Positions 53,217-61,757 of a stretch of 64,000 nucleotides of DNA are shown here, piece after piece. The translations under genes were made by a program, and so were the position numbers. The stretch is from Streptomyces ruber (lineage in GTDB: Bacteria > Actinomycetota > Actinomycetes > Streptomycetales > Streptomycetaceae). The stretch lies in the NCBI RefSeq assembly GCF_014648075.1, contig NZ_BMQK01000002.1, forward strand, positions 744,001-808,000. The letters run 5' to 3'. The first letter of the stretch is position 1. Every line of letters begins with the position of its first letter. The notes under the pieces were generated by a model. That model was not told where the DNA came from and searched no databases. It was given only the letters and a program-made list of their open reading frames with translations.

Positions 53217-54050
53217 TCACTCGTTGACGTCGGCCGGGTTCGGGCCGATGCGGCGGTCCTCGTTCAGGGCGCTGATCGCGGCCATGTCCTCGTCGTCCAG
53301 GGAGAAGCCGAACACGTCGATGTTCTCCTTGATGCGCGACGGGGTGACCGACTTCGGGATCACCACGTTGCCGGTCTGGAGGTGCCAGCGCAGGACGACC
53401 TGCGCCGGGCTGACGCCGTGCTTCTGCGCGATGGCGACGATCGCCGGGACCTCCAGCAGACCCTTGCCCTGGCCGAGCGGCGACCAGGCCTCGGTGGCGA
53501 TGCCCTTCTCCGCGTGGTACTCGCGCAGCGCGCGCTGCTGCAGGTGCGGGTGCAGCTCGATCTGGTTGACCGCGGGGACCACGGAGGTCTCCCCGGCCAG
53601 CCGCTCAAGGTGCTCCGGCAGGAAGTTCGAGACGCCGATGGCCCGGGCGCGGCCGTCCGCGTACAGCTTCTCGAGCGCCTTGTACGTGTCGATGTACTTG
53701 TCCTTGGCGGGAACCGGCCAGTGGATCAGGTACAGGTCCACGAACTCCAGGCCGAGCTTGTCCAGCGACGCGTCGAAGGCGCGCAGCGTGGAGTCGTAGC
53801 CCTGCTCGGAGTTCCAGAGCTTCGTGGTGACGAAGAGCTCCTCACGGGCTATGCCGGAGGCGGCGATCGCCTTGCCGGTGCCCTCCTCGTTGCCGTAGAT
53901 CGCGGCTGTGTCGATGCTGCGGTACCCGTTCTCCAACGCGGTGGCGACAGCCTTCTCCGCCTCGTCGTCGGGCACCTGCCAGACGCCGAAGCCCAGCTGG
54001 GGCATCTCGACGCCGTTGTTCAGGATGATCGGGGGGACCTTGCTGCTCAC
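53217..54050 (-). CDS. Aldo/keto reductase
   Basis: A 277-residue NADPH-dependent reductase of the AKR5-like group (2,5-diketo-gluconate reductase type). The catalytic tetrad is D47, Y52, K77 and H110 ([21 protein letters not shown]), and the NADPH site [13 protein letters not shown] is near residue 230. It reduces aldehydes and ketones in the cytoplasm. The LysR gene lies upstream on the same strand, with 193 bases between that contain two TTGAC words and may be its control region. The strong terminator beyond separates it from the polyketide-type operon, so tailoring there is possible but not implied. Confidence 0.93.
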   Translation of the reverse strand: MSSKVPPIILNNGVEMPQLGFGVWQVPDDEAEKAVATALENGYRSIDTAAIYGNEEGTGKAIAASGIAREELFVTTKLWNSEQGYDSTLRAFDASLDKLGLEFVDLYLIHWPVPAKDKYIDTYKALEKLYADGRARAIGVSNFLPEHLERLAGETSVVPAVNQIELHPHLQQRALREYHAEKGIATEAWSPLGQGKGLLEVPAIVAIAQKHGVSPAQVVLRWHLQTGNVVIPKSVTPSRIKENIDVFGFSLDDEDMAAISALNEDRRIGPNPADVNE

Positions 54051-54243
54051 GAGCTCTCGATCCTTCGGTCGGTCGGGTGGTACTCACCGGATCAACAATC
54101 ACGGCTTACGCCGCATTCCTCACCGGTGAGCAGGGCTTCCGAAACGTGAATTGACTTCCGCATCGTAGATTGACCGGAAACGCGCACCTCACACGTACTG
54201 TTCGCGCCGCGCGCCGGGGATGCGGCCCCCGGGCCGCGGGCCC

Positions 54244-55116
54244 TCAGCCGGCCCGCCCCCGCTGCAGCCGGTCCCCGGCGGTCAGGATCGCCCCCGCCAG
54301 CGCGTCCGCGGGCCCCTGCGCGGAGGGCCGCCGCCTGCCGTGGACGAGGGCGAAGTCCACCTCGCCCAGCTCGGGCAGGCCCGCCCGGTCGGGCACGCGC
54401 GCCAGGCCCGGGGGCACCAGCCCGCGGGCGTGCGCCATCACCCCGAGGCCGGCCCGGGCCGCCGCGACCAGCCCGCTCAGGCTGCCGCTCGTGCACGCCA
54501 CGCGCCAGGGACGGCCCGCGCGCTCCAGCGCCTCGAAGGCCCGCGCGCGCGTGACCCCCGGCGCCGGATAGACGATCAGCGGCACCGGACGGCCGGGGTC
54601 CAGACGCAGCCGCTCCGCGCCGATCCACACCAGCCGGTCGCGCCAGACCAGCTCCCCGCGCGGGCCCTCGGGGCGCCGTTTCGCCAGCACCAGGTCGAGC
54701 CTGCCCGCGGCCAGCATCTCGTGCAGCGTCCCCGACAGCTCCACCGTCAGCTCCAGGTCCACCTCGGGATGGTCGCTGCGGAAACGCTCCAGGATCTCCG
54801 GGAGCCGGGTCAGCACGAAGTCCTCCGAGGCGCCGAACCGCAGCCGGCCGCGCAGCCGGGTACCCGTGAAGAACGCCGTCGCCTGCTCGTGCACCTCCAG
54901 AAGCCGGCGCGCGAAGCCGAGCATCGCCTCACCGTCCTCCGTCAGCTCCACCGAGTGGGTGTCCCGGGAGAAGAGCTGCCGCCCGGCGGCCTCCTCCAGG
55001 CGCCGCACGTGCTGGCTGACCGTGGACTGCCGCAGCCCGAGCCGCCGCGCGGCCTGCGTGAAGCTCAGCGTCTGGGCGACCGCCAGGAAGGTGCGCAGCT
55101 GGGAGGGGTCGTACAT
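54244..55116 (-). CDS. LysR-family transcriptional regulator
   Basis: A 290-residue LysR-type regulator: N-terminal winged HTH (about 3-60, LRTFLAVAQTLSFTQAARRLGLRQSTVSQHVRRLE), then a periplasmic-binding-like effector domain (about 90-285) starting RGRLRFGASEDF. It faces away from the symporter gene, with 187 bases between the two start codons. In LysR biology, control of the divergent neighbour is the default expectation, so the symporter is its likely target; the aldo/keto reductase downstream is another. The effector is unknown. Confidence 0.9.
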   Translation of the reverse strand: MYDPSQLRTFLAVAQTLSFTQAARRLGLRQSTVSQHVRRLEEAAGRQLFSRDTHSVELTEDGEAMLGFARRLLEVHEQATAFFTGTRLRGRLRFGASEDFVLTRLPEILERFRSDHPEVDLELTVELSGTLHEMLAAGRLDLVLAKRRPEGPRGELVWRDRLVWIGAERLRLDPGRPVPLIVYPAPGVTRARAFEALERAGRPWRVACTSGSLSGLVAAARAGLGVMAHARGLVPPGLARVPDRAGLPELGEVDFALVHGRRRPSAQGPADALAGAILTAGDRLQRGRAG

Positions 55117-55240
55117 GCATCCAGGCTAACCGGTCATCGCGATCCGTGATGACAGTCAGAGCCGTGTACGGGATTCCCGATCAAGGCGAACAGGAGGACG
55201 ATGGAGAGGGCACGACCCGTGCCCCGGAGTGCCGGACCGG

Positions 55241-55291
55241 GCGAACCGAGCCGCACCGTACCGAGCCGGACCGGACCGGACCGAACCGAGC
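55241..55291 (+). repeat. CCGRACCGAG-type short repeats in symporter leader
   Basis: Imperfect units of ACCGAGCCG and GGACC repeat about five times just before the symporter start. They lie between the LysR and symporter starts. It may be a simple slippage repeat or repeated regulator sites. Confidence 0.5.
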
Positions 55292-55303
55292 AAGTGGAGC
55301 ACC

Positions 55304-56347
55304 GTGAAGCGCCTGCAGTGGCCGAGTTGGATGCCGATCGACCCGTACATCCTGCTGTTGCTCGGGACGGTGGGCCTCGCCGCCCTCCTCCCGGCGCGGG
55401 GCACGGCCGCCGACGTCGCCTCCGGGGCGTCCACGGCCGCGATCGCTTTCCTGTTCTTCCTCTACGGGGCCCGGCTCTCCACCCGGGAGGCGCTCGACGG
55501 GCTCCGGCACTGGCGGCTCCACGTCACCGTCCTCGCCTGCACCTTCGTCGTCTTCCCGCTGCTGGGCCTCGCCGCGCGCGGGCTGGAGCCGGTGCTGCTG
55601 ACCCACTCCCTGTACACCGGGCTGCTCTTCTGCACCCTCGTGCCGTCGACCATCCAGTCGTCGATCGCCTTCACCTCCATCGCGCGCGGCAACGTACCCG
55701 CCGCCATCTGTGCGGGCTCCTTCTCCTCCCTGGCCGGCATAGTGCTCACCCCGCTGCTCGCGGCGGCCCTGCTGGGCGGCAGCGCGGGCGGGTTCTCCGC
55801 CGACTCGCTCGTGGAGATCGTGCTGCAGCTGCTGGTGCCGTTCGTCGCGGGGCAGGTCACGCGGCGCTGGATCGGCGGCTTCGTCGTCCGGCACAAGAAG
55901 GCGCTCGGGCTCGTCGACCGCGGCTCGATCCTCCTCGTCGTCTATGTCGCGTTCAGCGAGGGCATGGTGCGCGGCATCTGGTCGCAGGTCAGCCCCGTAC
56001 AGCTGGCCGGCCTGCTCGCGGTGGAGGCGGTGCTGCTCGCCGTGATGCTCGCGATCACCTGGTACGGCGGGAAGGCGCTGCGGTTCGGCCGGGCGGACCG
56101 GATCGCCCTCCAGTTCGCCGGGTCGAAGAAGTCCCTCGCCGCCGGGCTCCCCATGGCGAGCGTGCTGTTCGGCGCGGAGGCCTCGCTGGCCGTGCTGCCG
56201 CTGATGCTGTTCCACCAGATGCAGCTCATGGTGTGCGCGGTGATCGCCAAGCGCCGCTCCCGCGACCCGCTGGAGCCGGACGAGGTCACCCGGGAGCGAG
56301 ACGCAGCGACACGAACCGCGGTCGGTACAGGGACACGTTCCGACTGA
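55304..56347 (+). CDS. Bile acid:sodium symporter family protein
   Basis: A 347-residue polytopic protein with about ten membrane helices, of the BASS/SbtA-like family (YfeH type). Landmarks are YILLLLGTVGLAALLPARG, FLFFLYGARLSTREALDGL, LVPSTIQSSIAFTSIARGNVPAA (helix-4 crossing motif) and LQFAGSKKSLAAGLPMASVLF (second crossing motif with GSKKS). It probably moves an organic anion with sodium. GTG at 55304 has GGAG at 55296; the open frame upstream is made of low-complexity repeats and is unlikely to be translated. It is divergent from the LysR gene. Confidence 0.9.
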   Translation: MKRLQWPSWMPIDPYILLLLGTVGLAALLPARGTAADVASGASTAAIAFLFFLYGARLSTREALDGLRHWRLHVTVLACTFVVFPLLGLAARGLEPVLLTHSLYTGLLFCTLVPSTIQSSIAFTSIARGNVPAAICAGSFSSLAGIVLTPLLAAALLGGSAGGFSADSLVEIVLQLLVPFVAGQVTRRWIGGFVVRHKKALGLVDRGSILLVVYVAFSEGMVRGIWSQVSPVQLAGLLAVEAVLLAVMLAITWYGGKALRFGRADRIALQFAGSKKSLAAGLPMASVLFGAEASLAVLPLMLFHQMQLMVCAVIAKRRSRDPLEPDEVTRERDAATRTAVGTGTRSD

Positions 56348-57563
56348 GGTGGTGCTGGGCCGCCGCCGCGTCCGCGTCCAGCCGGTTCACGTCGTAGCTC
56401 AGGACCAGCCCGCCGGCCGCACCGCCCCCGCCGCCGAGCGCCTCGTGGGCCTGCGGGTTGTACGCCGCCGTGCCGTCCCCGGGCAGCGGTGGCGTGAAGC
56501 CTGCCGCCGGCCCGTGCCAGGGGCCGGTGGGGGAGCAGGACCAGTACGAGGTCACGGTGGTCAGGCCCGCGGCGCCCGCGGCCATCGTGAACAGCACATG
56601 GGTCGGCCCGTCGCGGACGACCGTGAACGCGCTGCCCACCCCGGTGCGCCGGCCGTCCCCGAGCACCGGCGCCGGCCGGCCGCGCACCGTCCACCGCGCT
56701 CCGTCCCAGTACTCCCACGCACCCGCCGCGCCGAGCCGGCCGCGCGGCACCCGTGCCACGTACGCCTCGGAGACCGGACGGGAGGCGGCCTGCGCGTCGT
56801 TCCCGCCGAACACGTAAGCCCACTCACCCGCGTCGACCGCCGTCGTACCGAACAGCACCCGCCGCGCCGGATCGCGCACCGACCGCTGGTCCAGCACCGT
56901 CGTGACGCCCTCCGGGCGCAGGTCCGGCAGCGAGAGCGTGGCGACCTCGGTGGCGACCGGCACCCCGTATATCCACGGCGCCCCGCCCTGCGCACGCCGC
57001 CACAGCAGCACCCGCACGACCTGCTCGGCGGAGCCCGGCGACCGCGCCTCGACCCGGGCCGCGACCGGCCAGCGCCACTGCCCCGGTGCCGGGTCGGGGA
57101 AGAGGGGAGCGGGCAGTGTGGACAGCAGCCGGCCCGACCCCGACATCAGCACGGCCGAGTTGCGCACCAGCGGCGTCGCGGTGTCCCGCCAGGCCACGGA
57201 CTCGCCGGCCGGGTTGGGCGGCGCGTGCACCCGGCCCAGGAAAGTGTCCGAGAACAGCCACAGCACCCGCCCGTCCGGCAGCCGCACCGAGTGCGTGCCG
57301 TCCCCTCCGGTCCAGTCGTCCGTGCGGGTGCCGTCGTCGCCGTACCGCGCGAACTCGTCCGTCAGCGCGCTGTGCTCGGCCCACGACCGCACCGTACGGG
57401 GCGCGCAACGGCCGCCGCCCTCCCGGTCGTCCGGGAGGGCGGTGAGCAGCACGGCCGCGAGGACCAGGGCGAGCGCGAAGCCCAGCCCGACCCCCGCGCG
57501 CCGTCGTGCGCGCAAGCCGTCGCGCGTACCTATGTCACCGGGCGTACCTATGTCGTCGGGCAC
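56286..57563 (-). CDS. DUF4185-type secreted/anchored protein
   Basis: A 425-residue protein. An N-terminal membrane helix (about 22-42, VGLGFALALVLAAVLLTAL) follows a short basic segment, so it is exported and probably anchored. The rest is a five-bladed-propeller-like domain with LPDGRVLWLFSDTFLG, RNSAVLMSG, YVFGGNDAQA and TSYWSCSPTGPW, the pattern of the DUF4185/DUF5005 glycosidase-like group. GTG at 57563 is the best start, 11 bases after the sialidase stop on the same strand, giving a two-gene operon with sialidase. The last 60 bases overlap the symporter gene tail on the other strand. Confidence 0.78.
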   Translation of the reverse strand: MPDDIGTPGDIGTRDGLRARRRAGVGLGFALALVLAAVLLTALPDDREGGGRCAPRTVRSWAEHSALTDEFARYGDDGTRTDDWTGGDGTHSVRLPDGRVLWLFSDTFLGRVHAPPNPAGESVAWRDTATPLVRNSAVLMSGSGRLLSTLPAPLFPDPAPGQWRWPVAARVEARSPGSAEQVVRVLLWRRAQGGAPWIYGVPVATEVATLSLPDLRPEGVTTVLDQRSVRDPARRVLFGTTAVDAGEWAYVFGGNDAQAASRPVSEAYVARVPRGRLGAAGAWEYWDGARWTVRGRPAPVLGDGRRTGVGSAFTVVRDGPTHVLFTMAAGAAGLTTVTSYWSCSPTGPWHGPAAGFTPPLPGDGTAAYNPQAHEALGGGGGAAGGLVLSYDVNRLDADAAAAQHHLSRNVSLYRPRFVSLRLAPG

Positions 57564-57573
57564 GGACGGGACG

Positions 57574-59490
57574 TTAACGGGCCCCGTCCACGCGGTCCAT
57601 GGGCAGCCGGAGGATCGTGCCGCTGGCCGGCGCCCCGTCCCGGTCACGCAGGTCGGCGACCTCGTCGTCGCTCAGCGCCCGGTCGTGGACGCGCACCTCG
57701 TCGATCGCGCCGGTGAAGTGCGCCCGGCCGTCCGGCTTCTGCCCGACGTGCACCCCGAACGGGGCGGTACGGCTGACCGACCCCGGCACGTCCGCGGTGC
57801 CGGCCGCCTCCCTCCCGTCGACGAACAGCGTGAGTCTGCCCCCGCCCCGCCGCAGCGCGACGTGGTGCCACTGGCCGTCGCCGTACGCGCCGGCCGCGCG
57901 CACGGAGAGACTGCGCGGCGGGGCGGCCCCGTCCCGCACGGTGATCAGCGCCTGGATCCGGTCGGAGGCGGGCTCGTCGCGCACCCACACCTGCGGCTGC
58001 GTCGACCCGACCCCGCCCATCCACAGCAGTGGCTGTTCCCCGTCCTGAGCGGTGTGCCGGAACCACAGCGAGACGGTGAACTCCCCGTCGTCCAACGGCA
58101 GTTGCCTGCGGAACGGCAGGCGTACCGCGTCGTCGGTGCCGTCGAACGCGAGGGCGCCGCCGGACACGCCGGGCGTCTCACGGGCACCGCCGAGGACCGC
58201 GGCGGGCCGGGCCCCCGGCGCCCGGTCGGGGGTCGTCGGGTCGGGACCGCGGCGCGGCGCCAGCCAGCTCTCGGAGAAGCGGGCGAAGCGGATCTCGTCC
58301 CGGGCGTCGGCGGTCCCGGCCTCGTACAGCAGCCCCACTGTGTTCTCGCCGTTCCCGCCGTCCCCGTCACCCCCGTCGATGTGCACCATGTCCGAGTAGC
58401 CGGACCAGTCCCGCGTCACCACCGTGCCGCGGTCCGCGCTCTCCCAGGTCCGCCCGCCGTCGTAGGAGGACCGGACCGCCATCGTCCGGCGGCGGTCCGG
58501 GTCGGCCGGGCCGGCCAGCAGCATCCGGTCCCCGAGCCGCAGCAGGGAGCCCTGCACCTGGGGCATGTAGAGGTCGGGAATCGCGCGGAAGGGCGCGGTG
58601 AAGCTGTCACCGCCGTCCCGGCTGACGGCCTGGGCACGGTGGCCGAGATCGGTGCCGTCCTGCTCGCGCCCGCTGACGAGGACCGAACCGTCGGCGCGCT
58701 CGGCGAGCGTCACCTCGGACGGCTTCTGCCGGAACGTGCCGTCCCGCGCCACGGGCCAGGTGTCCGTGGCGCCGATGCGCCAGCTGTCGCCGCCGTCGTC
58801 GCTGACGACGAGCGCGGCGTGGTTGGCGGTGATCCGGCGGCCGTCCCACGTCTCGGCGTTGACGCCGAACACCAGCCGACCGGCGTGCTCGCCGTGGGCG
58901 AGCTGGATGCCGTGCACCGGCCCGGTGGCGTACCAGGAGTTCCACTCCCCGGGCAGTATCTCCTCGCTCAGGTCGCGCGGCTCCGACCAGGTGAGACCGT
59001 CGTCGTCGCTGAACTGGAGGTACGGGACGCGGTCGCAGGGCACGGCGCAGTTGGCGCTGTCCGTACGGCCCGTGTTGTACGTCTCCGCCAGCAGGACCCG
59101 GCCGGTCCTGCGGTCCACCACCGGAGCGGGGTTGCCGTGGGTGTCGCCCTCGCCCCTGTTGATCACCTGCAGCGGGCCCCAGGTGCGGCCGCCGTCGGTG
59201 GAGCGCTTGACGACGAGGTCGATGTCGGCGGCGTCCCCGCAGTTGAGCACCCGTCCCTCGGCGAACGCCAGAAGCGTGTTCCTGACGGTGCGCACGACGG
59301 CCGGGATGCGGAAGCAGGCGTAACCGGACTCCTGGTCGGCCCTGAAGAGGACCTGCTGCTCGAAGCCGGCGGCCCGGGTCTGTCCGCCGGCGGCGTGCCC
59401 CGGCGCCGCGAGGAGCCCGGCCGCGGCGAGGACGGTGGCGAACACGGCGGTGACGGCCGGTCTGTGACGTGCGCGGAGGTGTGACGGCAT
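57574..59490 (-). CDS. Secreted sialidase with C-terminal LamG-like domain
   Basis: A 638-residue exo-sialidase (GH33). The signal peptide ends near residue 33 (APGHAA). The FRIP motif is at 60-63 with the substrate-binding Arg. Asp boxes are STDGGRTWG, SDDDGLTWS, SDDGGDSWR, SRDGGDSFT and SYDGGRTWE. A C-terminal LamG/concanavalin-like domain (about 445-630) follows and may bind glycans. It releases terminal sialic acids or similar sugars outside the cell. A perfect 21-base palindrome lies 71 bases upstream of the start and is a candidate operator. No sialic acid catabolic genes are in the window. Confidence 0.93.
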   Translation of the reverse strand: MPSHLRARHRPAVTAVFATVLAAAGLLAAPGHAAGGQTRAAGFEQQVLFRADQESGYACFRIPAVVRTVRNTLLAFAEGRVLNCGDAADIDLVVKRSTDGGRTWGPLQVINRGEGDTHGNPAPVVDRRTGRVLLAETYNTGRTDSANCAVPCDRVPYLQFSDDDGLTWSEPRDLSEEILPGEWNSWYATGPVHGIQLAHGEHAGRLVFGVNAETWDGRRITANHAALVVSDDGGDSWRIGATDTWPVARDGTFRQKPSEVTLAERADGSVLVSGREQDGTDLGHRAQAVSRDGGDSFTAPFRAIPDLYMPQVQGSLLRLGDRMLLAGPADPDRRRTMAVRSSYDGGRTWESADRGTVVTRDWSGYSDMVHIDGGDGDGGNGENTVGLLYEAGTADARDEIRFARFSESWLAPRRGPDPTTPDRAPGARPAAVLGGARETPGVSGGALAFDGTDDAVRLPFRRQLPLDDGEFTVSLWFRHTAQDGEQPLLWMGGVGSTQPQVWVRDEPASDRIQALITVRDGAAPPRSLSVRAAGAYGDGQWHHVALRRGGGRLTLFVDGREAAGTADVPGSVSRTAPFGVHVGQKPDGRAHFTGAIDEVRVHDRALSDDEVADLRDRDGAPASGTILRLPMDRVDGAR

Positions 59491-59560
59491 GGGTGCGACC
59501 TGCCCTTCAGGCGGCGGCGTTGCGTCGTGAGGCGGCGTGTTGCGTCGTGAAAAACAGGAC

Positions 59561-59581
59561 ATCGGACATTTCATGTCCGAT
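59561..59581. promoter_or_regulatory. 21-bp palindromic operator candidate upstream of sialidase
   Basis: ATCGGACAT, TTC, ATGTCCGAT is a perfect 9-3-9 inverted repeat, AT-richer than its surroundings. It is 71 bases from the sialidase start and about 200 from the divergent isochorismatase-like gene. Size and symmetry fit a GntR- or TetR-type dimer site. Two GCGTCGTGA direct repeats lie at 59522 and 59542, between it and the gene. Confidence 0.7.
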
Positions 59582-59778
59582 GTGGACCACAGACGGTACG
59601 GGCAGCCCCAGCGCCTCACAAGGACCAGGTACGGCCATGTCGTGCGAACCGGAGTGAAAGCGGCGTGAACCGGACACCGGTCCGGGTGCCGACGTGTCGG
59701 CGGCCGAATGCGAGCCGTTCACGGGTTCGTCGACCCGGATTTCCGGTGCGGACGGCCCGTGCGGGCTAACGTTCCGTC

Positions 59779-60318
59779 ATGACCGCACCGGACACCGAAC
59801 CCCGCCTGGCGCTCGACCCCGCGCGCACCGCCCTCGTGCTCGTCGACCTGATGGACCGTATGGTCGGGCTGCCCCTCGAGCCGCACAAGGGCACGGACGT
59901 GCTGGTCGCCGCCGAGCGGCTGGCGCGGACCTTCCGCGGGGCGGGCGCCCCCGTCGTGCTGATCCGGGTGGAGCGTTCCGGCGTCGTCGAGCAGCCGCCG
60001 GGCAGCGGCCTGGCCGCCGGGCTCGCCGCGGACGGCGATCTGGAGATCGTGAAACGGACCGTCGGCGGGTTCCAGGGCACCGGTCTCGACGAGCGGCTGC
60101 GCGAGCGGGGCGTCACCACCCTCGTGTTCGGCGGCGTCGCCACGAACCTCGGTGTCGAGTCCACCGCCCGCGCCGCCGCCGACCTCGGCTACGGCCTGGT
60201 CTTCGTCGAGGAGGCGATGTCCGCGTTCACGGCCGCCGAGCACGAGGCCTCGGTCCGCCTGGACTTCCCGCGGCTGGGCACGGTGGCGGGCGTCGAGGAC
60301 GTGCGCTTCGTGCGCTGA
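59779..60318 (+). CDS. Isochorismatase-like hydrolase, Cys replaced by Gly
   Basis: A 179-residue cysteine-hydrolase-superfamily protein. The catalytic Asp is D23 (VLVDLMD) and the Lys is K92 (EIVKRTVGGF), but the nucleophile position in ATNLGVESTA is G125. A Gly here is seen in a subset of the family, so the protein is folded but may not use the cysteine mechanism. It is 179 residues, a normal length. It is divergent from sialidase and convergent with fdhD. Function remains open: an alternative hydrolase, or a binding protein. Confidence 0.85.
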   Translation: MTAPDTEPRLALDPARTALVLVDLMDRMVGLPLEPHKGTDVLVAAERLARTFRGAGAPVVLIRVERSGVVEQPPGSGLAAGLAADGDLEIVKRTVGGFQGTGLDERLRERGVTTLVFGGVATNLGVESTARAAADLGYGLVFVEEAMSAFTAAEHEASVRLDFPRLGTVAGVEDVRFVR

Positions 60319-60414
60319 GGCGTACCCCGGGGCGCTTCCGAGGCGGGGCCCCTACGGCGCAGGGGGCGCTCCCCGTCGGTCGGAGCCCCGCCGCCGTGCA
60401 GCGGAGGAGCCGGG

Positions 60415-61278
60415 TCAGCCCTGGGCGGCCGCGGCCCGCAGGGCGATCCGGTGCTCGCCCGCGTACACGTTCATGGAGGCGCCCCGCAGGAAGCCCACCA
60501 GGGTCAGCCCGGTCTCGGCCGCCAGGTCCACCGCCAGGGACGACGGCGCCGACACCGCGGCCAGCACCGGGATGCCCGCCATCACGGCCTTCTGCGCGAG
60601 CTCGAAGGAGGCGCGGCCCGACACCAGCAGGACCGTGCGGGACAACGGCAGCGCGCCGTTCTGCAGGGCGCGTCCCACCAGTTTGTCGACCGCGTTGTGC
60701 CGGCCCACGTCCTCGCGGACGTCGAGGAGCTCCCCGTCCTCGGAGAACAGGGCCGCCGCGTGCAGCCCCCCGGTCCGGTCGAAGACCCGCTGGGCCGCGC
60801 GCAGCCGGTCGGGGAGACTCGCGAGCAGCTCGGGTTCCAGCCGGAGCGGTGAGGTCTCGCCGCCGCGGGTGTCGTCGACGGCCCACCGGGCCGTGGTGCG
60901 CACCGCGTCCAGGCTCGCCTTGCCGCACAGCCCGCACGACGAGGTCGTGTAGACGTTGCGTTCCAGGGTGATGTCCGGGATGACGACGCCGGGCGCCGTC
61001 GACACGTCCACCACGTTGTAGGTGTTCGACCCGTCGGCCGTGGCCCCGGCGCAGTACACGATGTTCCGCAGCTCGTCCGCGCCGCCCAGCACGCCCTCGC
61101 TGACCAGGAAGCCCGCGGCCAGGGCGAAGTCGTCGCCCGGGGTGCGCATGGTGATCGCGAGCGGCTTGCCGTTGAGCCGGATCTCCAGGGGCTCCTCCGC
61201 AACGAGTGTGTCCGGGCGGCTGGAGACCGCGCCGTCCCGGATGCGGATGACCTTGCGTCGTTCCGTGACTCGTCCCAT
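60415..61278 (-). CDS. fdhD: Formate dehydrogenase accessory sulfurtransferase FdhD
   Basis: A 287-residue FdhD with the redox pair in SSCGLCGKAS, the EEPLEIRLNGKPLAITMRTPGDD N-terminal motif and the ALFSEDGELLDVREDVGRHNAVDKLVG block that follows. FdhD moves sulfur from a cysteine desulfurase to the molybdenum cofactor of formate dehydrogenase. No formate dehydrogenase gene is nearby, as is common in streptomycetes. ATG at 61278 is followed upstream by a 479-base regulatory intergenic region. Confidence 0.95.
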   Translation of the reverse strand: MGRVTERRKVIRIRDGAVSSRPDTLVAEEPLEIRLNGKPLAITMRTPGDDFALAAGFLVSEGVLGGADELRNIVYCAGATADGSNTYNVVDVSTAPGVVIPDITLERNVYTTSSCGLCGKASLDAVRTTARWAVDDTRGGETSPLRLEPELLASLPDRLRAAQRVFDRTGGLHAAALFSEDGELLDVREDVGRHNAVDKLVGRALQNGALPLSRTVLLVSGRASFELAQKAVMAGIPVLAAVSAPSSLAVDLAAETGLTLVGFLRGASMNVYAGEHRIALRAAAAQG

Positions 61279-61374
61279 GTCCCGATCAGCCCCGGTTCCT
61301 TGCGTGCTGTGGCCCGAACGGCCCTTGCTGTGCGGATCGCCGGAGCCACCGGACCGTCGTGGCCGGTGACCCCC

Positions 61375-61397
61375 TGTACACATCATTGTGCTGTACA
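61375..61397. promoter_or_regulatory. Paired TGTACA boxes
   Basis: TGTACA at 61375-61380 and 61392-61397, each self-complementary, are separated by 11 bases. Together with the 61460 palindrome, which also contains TGTACA, they suggest a shared DNA-binding protein. Confidence 0.4.
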
Positions 61398-61459
61398 TCC
61401 GGGCTGATGCCACGGCCCGTGCGGCGGTCTGCGCGCCGCCGCCCAGGCTCGTCGACGAA

Positions 61460-61475
61460 ATACTGTGTACAGTAT
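61460..61475. promoter_or_regulatory. ATACTG-TGTA-CAGTAT palindrome
   Basis: Perfect 6-base arms are separated by 4 bases. The shape resembles GntR-type operators (CTGTATACAG-like). It is about 182 bases upstream of fdhD and 283 upstream of the cupin gene. Confidence 0.55.
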
Positions 61476-61664
61476 GGAAGTTGGGCCGGCAAGGCTCCGC
61501 ACGCCATCTCGTGCGCCGCCCGCGTGGCCCGCCGGGCGTCGGCCCGGCGGGCCGCGCGGGGCGGACCGAACCTCGTTCGGGAAAGCCTTTTCGTGGCCCT
61601 GAGCCCGGGAGTAACCTTCGGAGGTGAAGTACCGGAACGGAGGTTCCCGGTCCCGGTATTAAGT

Positions 61665-61674
61665 GGTATATACC
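61665..61674. promoter_or_regulatory. GGTATATACC palindrome
   Basis: A perfect 10-base palindrome with an AT core, 84 bases upstream of the cupin start. It may be a -10-like region or an operator for the cupin operon. Confidence 0.4.
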
Positions 61675-61757
61675 CCTCCCAGGTCTTTTTATTTGAACCC
61701 CCGCTGTGCCGACTGCTTAAGTTGACGGGAAAGAGGGACGGCTGAATCGGGGGGCTC

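Larger units (their letters stand above)
61279..61757. other. Regulatory intergenic region between fdhD and cupin operon
   Basis: The 479 bases between divergent genes contain several palindromic words (listed separately) and AT-rich patches unusual for this chromosome, including TATATA and CTTTTTATTTG near 61685. No coding frame has a credible start plus codon bias. It probably holds promoters for both directions. Confidence 0.6.

Noticed and set aside
55241..55291. Short repeats considered as a CRISPR-like array
   Set aside because: Units are about 9-10 bases with no unique spacers; they fit a simple-sequence repeat.
61359..61745. 128-codon plus-strand frame in the fdhD-cupin intergenic region
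   Set aside because: No ribosome site, weak codon bias, and it would cover the palindromic regulatory sites.
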